Of a stretch of DNA of 48,083 nucleotides, positions 23,394 through 32,283 are shown piece after piece. The first letter of the stretch is position 1, and each line of letters begins with the position of its first letter. The notes under the pieces were generated by a model. That model was not told the DNA's origin, ran no database searches, and saw only the letters and a list, made by a program, of their open reading frames with translations. Both the position numbers and the translations under genes were made by a program. The stretch comes from Acidimicrobiales bacterium (GTDB taxonomy: Bacteria; Actinomycetota; Acidimicrobiia; Acidimicrobiales; Aldehydirespiratoraceae): positions 1 to 48,083 of the forward strand of contig JAJCXX010000019.1 in assembly GCA_029263195.1 (NCBI GenBank). Reading direction: 5' to 3'.

Positions 23394-24011
23394 GTGAGTC
23401 TCTTCGATCCGGCTCCCGGCGTGGGAAGCGAGCTTCTGCCGCACGACGGCTCGGCCTGCCTCCACCTCGACGTGCTGGCACCAGACGAGGCCCGCACCGC
23501 GTTCGCGGCGCTCCGCGACGAACTGGAATGGCGGCAGAACCACCTCCGCATGTTCGGCCGGTTGATTCCGGAACCGCGACTGGTCTCTTGGATCGGAGAC
23601 CCCGACGCCCACTACGCCTACTCGGGGATAGAGCTGACTCCGGGCCCGTGGACTCCCGCCATCTCGGAGCTGCGATCCGTGTGTGAGCGGGTCGCAGCCA
23701 CCGCGTTCAACAGCGTTCTCGCCAATCTCTACCGCAGCGGCAACGACAGCGTGGACTGGCACAGCGACGACGAACCAGAACTCGGCCCTCGACCCACCAT
23801 CGCGTCGCTCAGCCTCGGTGCCCAGCGACGATTCGATCTTCGCCACAAGACGAGTGGGCACACCGTGAAGGTCGATCTGCCGCCGGGATCGGTCGTCGTG
23901 ATGTCGGGAACTTGCCAGTCGGAGTGGGTTCACAGAGTTGCCAAGACCAAGCGGCCAACCGAGCCGCGGATCAACCTGACATTTCGATCGATCTCCCCGG
24001 TCAGCGCCTGA
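23394..24011 (+). CDS. alkB: AlkB-like 2-oxoglutarate/Fe(II) dioxygenase
   Basis: Oxidatively removes alkyl groups from damaged bases such as 1-methyladenine and 3-methylcytosine. The 205-residue protein has the iron ligands His123 and Asp125 (D-W-H-S-D-D) and His180 (WVHRV). The AlkB signature R-x-N-x-T-x-R is R192-R198, and the nucleotide-lid segment N-L-Y-R-S-G-N-D-S-V precedes the first ligand. It resembles the ABH2/ABH3-like branch more than classical E. coli AlkB. The start is GTG at 23394. It overlaps the convergent methyltransferase gene tail-to-tail by 11 bases. No LexA box is visible upstream. Confidence 0.9.
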   Translation: MSLFDPAPGVGSELLPHDGSACLHLDVLAPDEARTAFAALRDELEWRQNHLRMFGRLIPEPRLVSWIGDPDAHYAYSGIELTPGPWTPAISELRSVCERVAATAFNSVLANLYRSGNDSVDWHSDDEPELGPRPTIASLSLGAQRRFDLRHKTSGHTVKVDLPPGSVVVMSGTCQSEWVHRVAKTKRPTEPRINLTFRSISPVSA

Positions 24012-25068
24012 CCTCGAAGTAGCGATTCATGGGATCGATGTCGAAGTAGCGCGAGGCAACAGATCCGAATCCGGCGGCGGCGGCCAGTTCGCCGAACACC
24101 TCTTCGGTGAGCCCCATTGTTCCCAAACCGGCCCCATCGGGCTCCGACATCGCCGACGACATGCAGTAAAGAATCGACATTCCGTACATCAACGGGAGCA
24201 CCGGGATCTTGCGGTTGTCCTCCAGGCCGCCGCGCGTCTTGATGTCGGCCACGAACCAGACCCCGTCGTCAGCCAACGCGGCGTGGGCCGCCCTGACCGC
24301 TGCACCAGGATGGGGAAGATCGTGCATCACGTCGAGCGTGAGCAGCAGGTCGATTGGTGCGAGGGCTCCGAGATCGTCGAAGGTGCCGGTGCGGAACGAC
24401 AGATTGTCGAGACCATCATCGGAGGCCCGTTCGAGCGCCGACTCGATTCCATGGCCCGACGGATCGATACCGATCACCGTCGAGGCCGGATAGGTCATGG
24501 CGACGGCCGTTGCAGCAACGCCGGCACCGCACCCGACATCCACCACGGTGATACCGCGGGTCAGACGTTCCGTCATGCCTTCGATCGAATCGATCATCAC
24601 CGGCACCAACCAGGTCTGCTGGCCGGCCGCTCCCATCGCCGCCTGGAAATGACAGGTGTGCTCGCCGTGGGCGTCCCAGGTCATGCCGATGCCGGTCTCG
24701 AAGGCCTCGACCGTCCGTTCGATCTCGCGGTGGGTGATGGGGGGTCCGAACACTCCCGACATGGCCGCCGGATGGTCTGGGTCGACCAGCGCTGCCGAGG
24801 CTTCCGGAGTCAGCGCAAAGAGTCCGTCTTCGTGGAACGCGAGGTTCGCCGATCCGACTGCGAACAGCCACTCCCGAACCCACCTCTCGTGCAATCCGGT
24901 GGCGGCGGCGAGATCCACGCTGGTGATCGGTCCGCTCTCGGCGAGCGCCATGAACAGGCCGAGTCGGTCGCCGAGGTGGAGGATGGCCGACATGACCTCG
25001 CCCTGCTTGAGTCGGTAGAGGTCCTGAACGGTCTGGCCCAGTAGATCGATGTCGAGTTCGGTGCGCAT
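24001..25068 (-). CDS. SAM-dependent methyltransferase with N-terminal winged helix (Rv2258c-like)
   Basis: A 355-residue protein. An N-terminal winged-helix/dimerisation region (about 20-100, including LHLGDRLGLFMAL and the recognition-like ATGLHERWVREWL) precedes a class I methyltransferase fold. Motif I is V-D-V-G-C-G-A-G-V-A (about 183-192), the motif II acidic residue lies in VIGIDPSG, and a later LTLDVMHDLPHP provides the post-II acidic/His segment. Relatives include mycobacterial Rv2258c and small-molecule O- or N-methyltransferases. The substrate is unknown. I chose ATG 25068; longer readings add a non-conserved tail. The divergent LexA-controlled HNH promoter is about 80 bases upstream, so indirect SOS influence is possible. 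Confidence 0.85.
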   Translation of the reverse strand: MRTELDIDLLGQTVQDLYRLKQGEVMSAILHLGDRLGLFMALAESGPITSVDLAAATGLHERWVREWLFAVGSANLAFHEDGLFALTPEASAALVDPDHPAAMSGVFGPPITHREIERTVEAFETGIGMTWDAHGEHTCHFQAAMGAAGQQTWLVPVMIDSIEGMTERLTRGITVVDVGCGAGVAATAVAMTYPASTVIGIDPSGHGIESALERASDDGLDNLSFRTGTFDDLGALAPIDLLLTLDVMHDLPHPGAAVRAAHAALADDGVWFVADIKTRGGLEDNRKIPVLPLMYGMSILYCMSSAMSEPDGAGLGTMGLTEEVFGELAAAAGFGSVASRYFDIDPMNRYFEVRR

Positions 25069-25141
25069 ACCCGCAGTGTTGCAGGCCGAAGCCCGGGTGG
25101 CGGCGGCTAGGTAGGACTTCTCAGAATGTTCCAGACTCAGC

Positions 25142-25170
25142 TTGCGATACGAACGTATGTTCGCTATATT
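25142..25170 (+). promoter_or_regulatory. Promoter of the HNH gene, probably leaderless
   Basis: TTGCGA (25142-25147) and TATATT (25165-25170) are 17 bases apart. The ATG of the HNH gene lies six bases after the -10, which puts the transcript start at or within a base or two of the start codon, so the mRNA is likely leaderless. The LexA box fills the spacer. Confidence 0.6.
25150..25163. promoter_or_regulatory. LexA box of the HNH gene
   Basis: CGAACGTATGTTCG is a full, palindromic match to the box upstream of lexA and recA in this same window. It lies inside the -35/-10 spacer of the HNH gene. Confidence 0.92.
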
Positions 25171-25176
25171 GATTGT

Positions 25177-26412
25177 ATGCTCAACTCGCTGCCGGAGCAT
25201 CTCCGCAATCGAGTACCAACCGACTCCACCCGTAGCGGGCTGGTCGCGGAGATCGAGGAGATCGCCGGAGCCCGATCAGCATTGGACGCTTACGAGCACC
25301 GAGTGGTCTCCGCCATCGACGCTCTCGGCGACAAGGGGCTCGATGCGGCCGGCGTTCTTCGCAGCGTCGCCCATGTCTCGAGTCGAACGGCTTCACGGGT
25401 CTCCACCACCGCCGCCAGCATGAGCGAGTTGCCATCCACCGCCGAGGCCCTAGCGAGCGGCGCTATCACCGCCGAGCACGCCAACGTGATCGCCGACGCG
25501 GCCACGCGGGTCGCACCCGACCTCGTCGACACCGAGCTGGTCGCCGCAGCATCGGCCACCCCGGCCGACCTGTTCGCCAAACGAACACGCGAATGGGTGG
25601 CGGGTCGTGAAAGCGACACCGACATCGCACTCCGACACCAACGTCAGACCCGGCTTCGATCAGTGAAGTCCTGGACCGACCGCGATGGAATGTCGGTCTG
25701 GCTCGCCCGGCTCGATCCGGTCACCGCCTCTGCTGTCTCGGCCCGGCTCAACGCCGAATACGAGCGGCTCTGGAACGACGACGGCGGCCGAGATTCTGCC
25801 AATTCCAACCAATCCGAACGTAACCCCGAGCAGCGCATGGCCGATGCATTCGCCGCGCTGGTCGTGAGCGCCGCCGACACTCGAGCCACCGATCCCGCAC
25901 CCCGATCTCATCCGCGTCGTCAGATGCTCGTCGTTGCCGACATCTCACGGATGCGATCCGACGACCCCAAGGGTTTGGCTTCCGTCGTCGACGGCACGCC
26001 CCTTCCGCAGGCCGTGCTCGAGCGCCTCTCTTGCAGCTCCGACCTGACCGGTGTCTTGTTCGACGGCCCGTCTCGGCCGATCTGGATCGGCCGCACCAGT
26101 CGACACGCGACCATCGCACAGTGGAAGGCATTGATCGCCCGCGATCGGGGCTGTGTCGGCTGCGGAGCCAGTCCCGACCGATGCGAGGCCCACCACATCA
26201 ACCCATGGAACCGGGGCGGACTCACCGACATCACCAACCTCGTGCTCGTCTGCAGCCGCTGCCACCACGACCTTCACGATCGAGGCATGGAGCTCTCGAG
26301 ATCCACCGATGGCAGTTGGGAGATCACACCGCGGGCCGGGCCATCTCTCAGTCCGATGGAATCCCGTCGATCAGACGACTTCGAAGAAAGCTCAGCGCTG
26401 AGATGCAGGTGA
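25177..26412 (+). CDS. DUF222 / HNH endonuclease-domain protein (13E12-like), SOS-controlled
   Basis: A 411-residue protein with an N-terminal helical DUF222 region (about 1-240), Ala/Ser-rich with repeated SSRTASRVS-like helices. A linker follows, then a C-terminal HNH nuclease domain (about 326-368). That domain shows CVGCG, the His pair in EAHHINPW, the N-L-V-L-V-C segment and CSRCHHDLH, giving two CxxC zinc pairs around a beta-beta-alpha metal site. This is the actinobacterial 13E12 family; some mycobacterial members are known LexA targets. The LexA box and close promoter predict induction by DNA damage. Its true DNA target is not known. The 3' end overlaps convergent cinA by 65 bases. 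Confidence 0.9.
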   Translation: MLNSLPEHLRNRVPTDSTRSGLVAEIEEIAGARSALDAYEHRVVSAIDALGDKGLDAAGVLRSVAHVSSRTASRVSTTAASMSELPSTAEALASGAITAEHANVIADAATRVAPDLVDTELVAAASATPADLFAKRTREWVAGRESDTDIALRHQRQTRLRSVKSWTDRDGMSVWLARLDPVTASAVSARLNAEYERLWNDDGGRDSANSNQSERNPEQRMADAFAALVVSAADTRATDPAPRSHPRRQMLVVADISRMRSDDPKGLASVVDGTPLPQAVLERLSCSSDLTGVLFDGPSRPIWIGRTSRHATIAQWKALIARDRGCVGCGASPDRCEAHHINPWNRGGLTDITNLVLVCSRCHHDLHDRGMELSRSTDGSWEITPRAGPSLSPMESRRSDDFEESSALRCR

Positions 26413-27610
26413 ACTGGCGAACGCGGTCGCGGTCGTAGGGAAAGTTGATATGGGCGGAGTCGGTCTTGCCGTTGATACTGATGCCGATCCAGACCCGGCC
26501 CGGATCATGACCCTCATGGGGTTGCGGTCCGGCCACGCCGGTCACCGCCAGACCTACATCGGTGCCGAGCACACGGCAAACCCCTTCAGCCATCTCCACG
26601 GCCATCTGCTCGCTGACCGCCGGCATGTCGGAAGCGCCGAGCACTTCGATCTTCAGTCTGCGGTCATAGGGGATGACTCCCCCACGGAACACATCGCTGC
26701 AACCCGCCACCGATGTGATCCGGCTGGAGATCAGTCCTCCAGTGAGCGATTCCGCCAAGCCAAGGGTGAGCCCACGAGACCGAAGTTCGTCGAGAACCAC
26801 CGATTCCATGGTGTCGTCGTCAACCCCGAACACCACATTGCCGATGATCTCCCTGACCCGCACCTCCTCCTCGGAGAGAACGGCCGTCACCTCGCCCTCT
26901 GACGGAGCCTTGGCGGTGATCCTGACCTTCATGCCCTCCCAGCCACTGGCGAGAAACGCAATGGTGGCAGTGCCAGTCTGGTCGAGTCGGCTGATCTCAT
27001 CGTCGAGCAGCTCAGCCAGCCCCGACTCCGACATCCCCCACGTGCGCAGAGTTCTGCTCCCGATCACCGATGTGATGCCGGCACGCGACTGAAGGTCGGG
27101 CAGGATCCATTCGGTCATCTGCTGCTTCATTTCCCACGGCACTCCGGGCACCGCGTAGATCACCTTCGGGCCGGGTCCACCGCGATCGACCTCACAGATC
27201 AGACCTGGAGCTGTCCCGGGCTGAACCGGATTGACCATCGCCCCTTCGGGCAGATCGGCTTGGCGAAGGTTGTTGTCGGTCATGTCGCGGCCCCGTGAGC
27301 CGAACATGGCCCGGATCTTCTCCACGAGGGCCTCGTCGCGTATCAGGCCAACGCCCATCACCTTCGCGATGGCGTCTCGGGTGATGTCGTCCTGGGTGGG
27401 TCCGAGGCCGCCCGTGACGATCACCGCGTCGCTTCGAGACAATGCCAGCTCGAGGGCCTCCACCATCCGGGCGAGGTTGTCACCCACCTTCGTCTGGAAG
27501 AACGAGTCGATTCCAACCAGCGCCAACTGCTCGCCGATCCACGCCGAATTCGAGTCGACTATCTGACCGAGCAGCAGCTCTGTACCAACCGCAACGACTT
27601 CGCACTTCAC
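26348..27610 (-). CDS. cinA: CinA-like nicotinamide-nucleotide amidase / competence-damage protein
   Basis: A 420-residue two-domain CinA. The N-terminal molybdopterin-binding-like domain (about 1-170) has VGTELLLGQIVDSN and TGGLGPTQDD. The C-terminal PncC-type amidase domain (about 265-420) has LAESLTGGLISSRIT and AVTGVAGP. Known members hydrolyse ADP-ribose-type pyrophosphate bonds and deamidate nicotinamide mononucleotide for NAD recycling. The start chosen is GTG 27610 with GGGAGG nine bases upstream; it fits the family's usual N-terminus (KCEVVAVGTELL). The last 65 bases overlap the HNH gene on the other strand, which limits independent change of both C-termini. Confidence 0.94.
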   Translation of the reverse strand: MKCEVVAVGTELLLGQIVDSNSAWIGEQLALVGIDSFFQTKVGDNLARMVEALELALSRSDAVIVTGGLGPTQDDITRDAIAKVMGVGLIRDEALVEKIRAMFGSRGRDMTDNNLRQADLPEGAMVNPVQPGTAPGLICEVDRGGPGPKVIYAVPGVPWEMKQQMTEWILPDLQSRAGITSVIGSRTLRTWGMSESGLAELLDDEISRLDQTGTATIAFLASGWEGMKVRITAKAPSEGEVTAVLSEEEVRVREIIGNVVFGVDDDTMESVVLDELRSRGLTLGLAESLTGGLISSRITSVAGCSDVFRGGVIPYDRRLKIEVLGASDMPAVSEQMAVEMAEGVCRVLGTDVGLAVTGVAGPQPHEGHDPGRVWIGISINGKTDSAHINFPYDRDRVRQFTCISALSFLRSRLIDGIPSD

Positions 27611-27678
27611 TGTTGCCTCCCAGAGGCTGCATCGGGACCAGACACGATGAACAATCATGTCCGGTCAGGTATGTCGGG

Positions 27679-28257
27679 TCAGGCTCCGGTTCGGCTGGTG
27701 GCGTTCTGCCCATCCAACAGGTACTGGACGCCTGTGACCACCGTCCATACCACTGCCACCCACAGAGCCACAGCGACAGTGGTGTCGGCCGTCTCGAGAG
27801 TCGGCATCACCGCCATGGCGAGCGCCACTCCCTGCACGAACGTCTTGTATTTCGCGGAGCGACGAGCCGGGATCGACAATCCCTCACGAGCCCACCTGGT
27901 GCGCCACGCCGTTATGCCGAGCTCACGCACCGCCATGATCGAAACGGGCAGCCACCAGTAACGATCGACCGACACCAGACAGAACGACGAACCAAGGATC
28001 ACGACCTTGTCGGCAAGGGGATCCAGAAACGCCCCGCTCCGGCTGACCACGTTGGCCCGACGAGCCACCTTGCCGTCGAAGAAATCGGTGGAGCCCAGGG
28101 CAACCCCCAGACTGAACGCGGCCCACGACACCCCACGATCGTCACGGGCATTGAGCACCAGCCAGAAGAGCAGCGGCGCGAACAAGAGCCGGGTGATGGT
28201 CAAGATGTTGGCTGGATGCGTCAGGCCAGCCTGACGCGGCGGGACGATCTCGGTCAC
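27679..28257 (-). CDS. pgsA: CDP-diacylglycerol-glycerol-3-phosphate 3-phosphatidyltransferase
   Basis: Makes phosphatidylglycerophosphate from CDP-diacylglycerol and glycerol-3-phosphate in the membrane. The 192-residue protein has several hydrophobic segments and the exact CDP-alcohol phosphotransferase signature D-G-x2-A-R-x8-G-x3-D-x3-D (DGKVARR to DPLADK). Context (rimO, cinA) matches the pgsA position in many actinobacteria. The start is GTG 28257, overlapping the rimO stop by four bases (GTGA). A longer start at 28305 would lie inside rimO. cinA follows 68 bases later on the same strand. Confidence 0.94.
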   Translation of the reverse strand: MTEIVPPRQAGLTHPANILTITRLLFAPLLFWLVLNARDDRGVSWAAFSLGVALGSTDFFDGKVARRANVVSRSGAFLDPLADKVVILGSSFCLVSVDRYWWLPVSIMAVRELGITAWRTRWAREGLSIPARRSAKYKTFVQGVALAMAVMPTLETADTTVAVALWVAVVWTVVTGVQYLLDGQNATSRTGA

Positions 28258-29522
28258 GACGCCTCCAGATCCGGCCCCATGGCTCCTGTCACCGTCACGC
28301 TGCAAATCGATCCCACCTCCAGATCATGGGGCAAGGAAACGATGCCGTCGATCTCTGGCGCTTCTCGGTGGGTTCGACCCACTCCAACCTCGTCCACGAG
28401 CACTTCGACCTCGCGACCAATCAAAAGGTCACGTCGACCTGCCGTGATCGAGTCCTGAATCTCTCGGAGCTCGCTGAGTCGTTCATCACGCAGGCCCGCC
28501 TCGACCTCGCCGGAGAGCGACATGGCGTAGGTGCCGTCCTCGGGTGAGTAGGCGAAGAACCCGCACCAGTCGAGCTGAGCGGCCTCGACGAACTCCAGAA
28601 GCAGATCGTGGTCGGCCTCGGTCTCACCCGGATATCCAACGATGAAGTTCGACCTGAACGCCGCCTCTGGCTCGCGGGCACGGATCGTCTCGATCCGGTC
28701 GAGGAACCTCGTGCCATCACCCCAGCGGCGCATCCGTCTCATTAGAGGAGCCGACACGTGTTGCAGCGACAGATCGAAATACGGAAGTCCCGATGAACAG
28801 ATCGCGTCGATCAGGTCGTCGCCGAGATCGGACGGGTAGAGGTAAAGCAGGCGCACCCGGTCGACCAGGCCGGTGAGCTGACGCACCAGGGGAACGATCG
28901 ACCTCTCGCCCACTCCTTGGTCGCGACCAAACGAGGCCAGGTCCTGTGCCACCAGCACGATCTCACGAGCGTCGAGTTGCTCGGTCTCGACCAACACCTG
29001 ATCAATTGTGCGGCTGCGCTGAGGGCCCCGAAACGACGGGATGGCACAGAAGCCACAAGCCCGGTCGCAGCCCTCGGCGATCTTGACGTAGGCCCACGGT
29101 CGGGCCGATGCCGGTCGGGACAGGTTGAGCAGATCGAAATCCGGAACTCGACGGGTCGGCCCCAGGTTCACCGGCACACTGCTGTGTCCGGTGTCGATGC
29201 GCACTCCGAACGGGGCTACCTGATCGATCTCCGACAGTTCGGCCGCCAACTCGTCGCCGTGTCGCTCGGCCAGGCAACCCGTGACCACCAGTCTGGCATC
29301 GGCTCGACGACGATCAGCGAGATCGAGAATCGTGTCGACGGACTCCCGGCGGGCTTCGTCGATGAAGGCACACGTGTTGACCACCACAACGTCGGCATCC
29401 TCGACATTTCCGGTCGGAACAAGACCATCGGCGGAGAGAGTGCCTTCGAGTTTGTCGGAGTCGACCTGGTTCTTCGGACAGCCCAAAGTCACGATTGCGT
29501 AAGTGCGAGCCGGCTCGGACAT
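28254..29522 (-). CDS. rimO: Ribosomal protein S12 methylthiotransferase
   Basis: A radical-SAM methylthiotransferase that modifies an Asp of ribosomal protein S12. The 422-residue protein has the UPF0004 domain with cysteines in LGCPKN, NTCAFI and TGCLAE, the radical-SAM motif CDRACGFC, RimO-typical FIVGYPGET, and a C-terminal TRAM domain ending in VTVTGAMGPDL. LGCPKN at the N-terminus separates it from MiaB, which reads FGCQMN. ATG 29522 is 55 bases from the divergent permease start. It is the first gene of the rimO-pgsA-cinA unit. Confidence 0.95.
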   Translation of the reverse strand: MSEPARTYAIVTLGCPKNQVDSDKLEGTLSADGLVPTGNVEDADVVVVNTCAFIDEARRESVDTILDLADRRRADARLVVTGCLAERHGDELAAELSEIDQVAPFGVRIDTGHSSVPVNLGPTRRVPDFDLLNLSRPASARPWAYVKIAEGCDRACGFCAIPSFRGPQRSRTIDQVLVETEQLDAREIVLVAQDLASFGRDQGVGERSIVPLVRQLTGLVDRVRLLYLYPSDLGDDLIDAICSSGLPYFDLSLQHVSAPLMRRMRRWGDGTRFLDRIETIRAREPEAAFRSNFIVGYPGETEADHDLLLEFVEAAQLDWCGFFAYSPEDGTYAMSLSGEVEAGLRDERLSELREIQDSITAGRRDLLIGREVEVLVDEVGVGRTHREAPEIDGIVSLPHDLEVGSICSVTVTGAMGPDLEAS

Positions 29523-29577
29523 CGGGCCAGCCTAGAGGGACCGCTGACCTCCTCACCGACGATGGCTACAGTGTCGG

Positions 29578-31668
29578 ATGGCTCGCTCACCAGAGGCCGA
29601 CGATCGTCAACTCAAACGATCGCTCGGCCTTCGTCACGTCTTCGTGCTCAGCACCGGAGCCATGCTCAGCTCGGGCCTGTTTCTCCTACCCGGGCTCGCC
29701 GTTGAAAAGGCCGGACCGAGTGCAGTTTTGGCCTATGCGGTAGCGGGTCTGCTGGCGGTGCCGGCGATGCTGTCGGTAGCCGAACTCAGCACCGCGATGC
29801 CCCGCGCCGGCGGGGCCTACTACTTCCTGGAGCGGGCGTTCGGACCTGCGGTGGGCACCGTGGCCGGCATGGCCACGTGGACGTCCCTCGTGTTGAAGGA
29901 CGCCTTCGCCTTGATCGGCATGAGTGCCTATCTCAACATCGCCTTCGACGTTCCGGCTCGTCCCCTCGCGGTTGCGTTGATTGCGGCCTTCACCGTGATC
30001 AACATTCTCGGATCGAAGGCCAGCGCATCTCTTCAACTCGGGCTGGTCGGATTCGTGCTCATAATCCTGGGCTGGTTTCTCATTGCCGGTCTCCCGAACA
30101 TCGGCGGCGGCGAGGGCGACCTCGAGCCGTTCTTCGAAGATGGTGCCGGCGGGTTCTTCGCCGTGATCGGCCTCGTGTTCGTGTCGTATGGCGGACTCAC
30201 GAAAGTCGCGTCGGCGGCCGAGGAGATCGAAGATCCGTCCCGCAACATTCCACTGGGTTTGTCTCTGTCGTTGCTTGTCAGCACGATCGCCTACACGCTG
30301 GGCTCGCTGATCGCCGTAGCGGTGGTCCCTGCCACCGAACTCCACACCGACCTGGCTCCGATCCACACGGCGGCAGAGCAAGTGCTCCCCGCCGCCGGAG
30401 CGGTGCTGATCGTGATCGCAGCTCTGGCCGCATTCTCGTCGGCCACCAACGCCGGCATTCTCGCCGCGGCGCGTTACCCGCTCGCCATGAGTCGCGACCA
30501 CCTCGTGGCCGAACGCTTCCAGAGACTGACCCGGTTCAACACACCGGTGTGGGGCGTCCTGCTCACCGGAATCGGGATGGCGCTGGTGGTACTCATCTTC
30601 GATGTCGGTGCGATCGCCAAGCTCGCCAGCGCGTTCGTGCTGCTCACCCTCGGAATGGTCAACTCTGCGGTGATCGTCCTGAGATCGGCACGCATCTCGT
30701 CTTATGCACCCGGATTCAAGGCACCGCTGTTCCCGTATCTGCAACTGTTCGGGATCGCCGTCGATGTGTTTCTGATCATCGAGCTCGGGGCACTTGCACT
30801 GGTTCTCACCGGAGCCGCCATCGTCATCGGCATCGTCTGGTATCTCATCTACGGGCGCACTCGGGCCACCCACGCCGGAGCGATCTATCACGTGTTCGAG
30901 CGATGGGGTCGGCTCGTTGATCGCGGAATCGATCGTGAGATCAGCCAGGCGATGCAGAGTCACGGATTGCGCCCCGACGACGAATACCCCGGCCTGATCG
31001 CCCGAGCCGCGGTCATCAGTGTCCCCGACGACGTCGACATGTACGAAGCGGCACGCCGCGCCGCGGAGGTCCTCGGCCGCCGAATCGAGATCGACGCCGA
31101 CGCCGTCACCAGTCGCTTCCTGGAATTCGGCTCACTGTGGATCGAACCCTCCGATGATCATCCAACCGCGACCCCGTTGGCCTTCTTCGACATCGACGAC
31201 GACCACCTCATAATCGTGCGGGCCGAAGGCGGAATTCGGATACCCGCCGAATGGGGTGGACGTGACGAGCAGGTCAATGCCCTCTTCTTCCTGGCCGGAT
31301 GCACCGAATCCCCCGGCCGTGCGCTCCGGCTCGCCGGCGAGCTGGCTGCCTACCTGCACGCCGACGACGCCGCCGCCGCCGTGGGCGCAGCCGGATTCGA
31401 AGCCGAGGTCAAAGAAGCCCTCCTACCGGATCTCTCGATCGGTCAGTACCCGCTGCTTGCCGAGCTCTCCACCGGATCTCTCATCGACCGTCGAATCAAC
31501 GAACTCACGATTGATCCGGGGTTCCACCTGGAAGCAATACGCCGCGACGGCCGGGTCCTGCGGGCCGACGGCGATCTCGTGCTCCTTGCCGACGATCAGG
31601 TCACTCTCATCGGGCCGCTCGACGGGCTCCCCGAACTCGACGACCTATCGACGGTTCTCGCTGACTGA
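29578..31668 (+). CDS. APC-family permease with C-terminal EIIA-like and TrkA-C-like domains
   Basis: A 696-residue membrane protein. An amino-acid/polyamine/organocation transporter core of about 12 membrane segments (about 20-430) begins with the STGAMLSSGLFLLPG helix-1 motif and has EEIEDPSRNIP after helix 6. Two soluble regions follow. About 480-605 resembles PTS EIIA type 2, including FFLAGCTESPGRALRLAGEL, with Leu where the phosphorylated His would be (TATPLAFF). About 625-696 looks like a TrkA-C/RCK-C ligand-sensing domain (INELTIDPGF to DDQVTLIGP). The transported substrate is unknown. The soluble part probably senses a metabolite or nucleotide and gates transport. It overlaps the convergent ABC ATPase gene by 24 bases. 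Confidence 0.88.
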   Translation: MARSPEADDRQLKRSLGLRHVFVLSTGAMLSSGLFLLPGLAVEKAGPSAVLAYAVAGLLAVPAMLSVAELSTAMPRAGGAYYFLERAFGPAVGTVAGMATWTSLVLKDAFALIGMSAYLNIAFDVPARPLAVALIAAFTVINILGSKASASLQLGLVGFVLIILGWFLIAGLPNIGGGEGDLEPFFEDGAGGFFAVIGLVFVSYGGLTKVASAAEEIEDPSRNIPLGLSLSLLVSTIAYTLGSLIAVAVVPATELHTDLAPIHTAAEQVLPAAGAVLIVIAALAAFSSATNAGILAAARYPLAMSRDHLVAERFQRLTRFNTPVWGVLLTGIGMALVVLIFDVGAIAKLASAFVLLTLGMVNSAVIVLRSARISSYAPGFKAPLFPYLQLFGIAVDVFLIIELGALALVLTGAAIVIGIVWYLIYGRTRATHAGAIYHVFERWGRLVDRGIDREISQAMQSHGLRPDDEYPGLIARAAVISVPDDVDMYEAARRAAEVLGRRIEIDADAVTSRFLEFGSLWIEPSDDHPTATPLAFFDIDDDHLIIVRAEGGIRIPAEWGGRDEQVNALFFLAGCTESPGRALRLAGELAAYLHADDAAAAVGAAGFEAEVKEALLPDLSIGQYPLLAELSTGSLIDRRINELTIDPGFHLEAIRRDGRVLRADGDLVLLADDQVTLIGPLDGLPELDDLSTVLAD

Positions 31669-32283
31669 CCCATCACGCAGGCCAAGGACCGTGTCGAAGT
31701 AGTCGAGCGTTCGTTCATCGTGAGTCGCCACCAGAACCGCCGACCCGCCACGAGCACACGACACCAGGACCTCCATGATCCGGTGGACGTTCTGCTCATC
31801 TTGATGCGCGGTGGGTTCGTCCGCCACGAGCAGCGCTGGATGGGCCACCACCGCTCTCGCTATCGATCCACGCTGTTGTTCACCCATCGACAGCTCCTCG
31901 GGGGTACGAAGACCGAGACCATCGAGCCCGAGAGAGTTCATGATCTCATCGGTGGGAATACTCTGGGGATTTCCCAGCAGTGTCGGCAGCTCGATGTTCT
32001 CGATCAGGCTGAGTTCGGTGATCAGGCCGATTCCCTGAGGGACAACGGCAATGCCGCTCCAGTCGTCGCTCACCCCAGGATCCAGAACGACGCTGCCGCT
32101 GTCGGCAATCTCCCAGCCGACTATCAGATTGATCAGCGTCGTCTTCCCCGAACCCGAAGGCCCCACGAGTGCGGTGAGCGACGACGAATCAAGGGACAGA
32201 GAAACTCGCCGTATGGCCTCGATCCGCTCGTTTCGGCTCTCGAAGGTCCTCGACACGTCCGAAAGAGTCGCAACCGGGCTCAT
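31645..32283 (-). CDS. ABC transporter ATPase, canonical (with FtsX-type permease)
   Basis: A 212-residue MacB/LolD-type ATPase. Walker A is GPSGSGKTTL (41-50), the Q-loop Gln is Gln83 (VVPQGIG), the signature is LSMGEQQR (131-138), Walker B is LLVADEPT (151-158) and the switch is His188 (VATHDE). All catalytic elements are present. The ATG overlaps the previous ATPase gene by four bases (ATGA). It is the last of three genes: permease, ATPase, ATPase. The two distinct ATPases presumably pair on the permease's two halves. The transported substrate is unknown; this family often moves lipids or peptides or transmits force to the wall. Confidence 0.93.
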   Translation of the reverse strand: MSPVATLSDVSRTFESRNERIEAIRRVSLSLDSSSLTALVGPSGSGKTTLINLIVGWEIADSGSVVLDPGVSDDWSGIAVVPQGIGLITELSLIENIELPTLLGNPQSIPTDEIMNSLGLDGLGLRTPEELSMGEQQRGSIARAVVAHPALLVADEPTAHQDEQNVHRIMEVLVSCARGGSAVLVATHDERTLDYFDTVLGLRDGSVSENRR

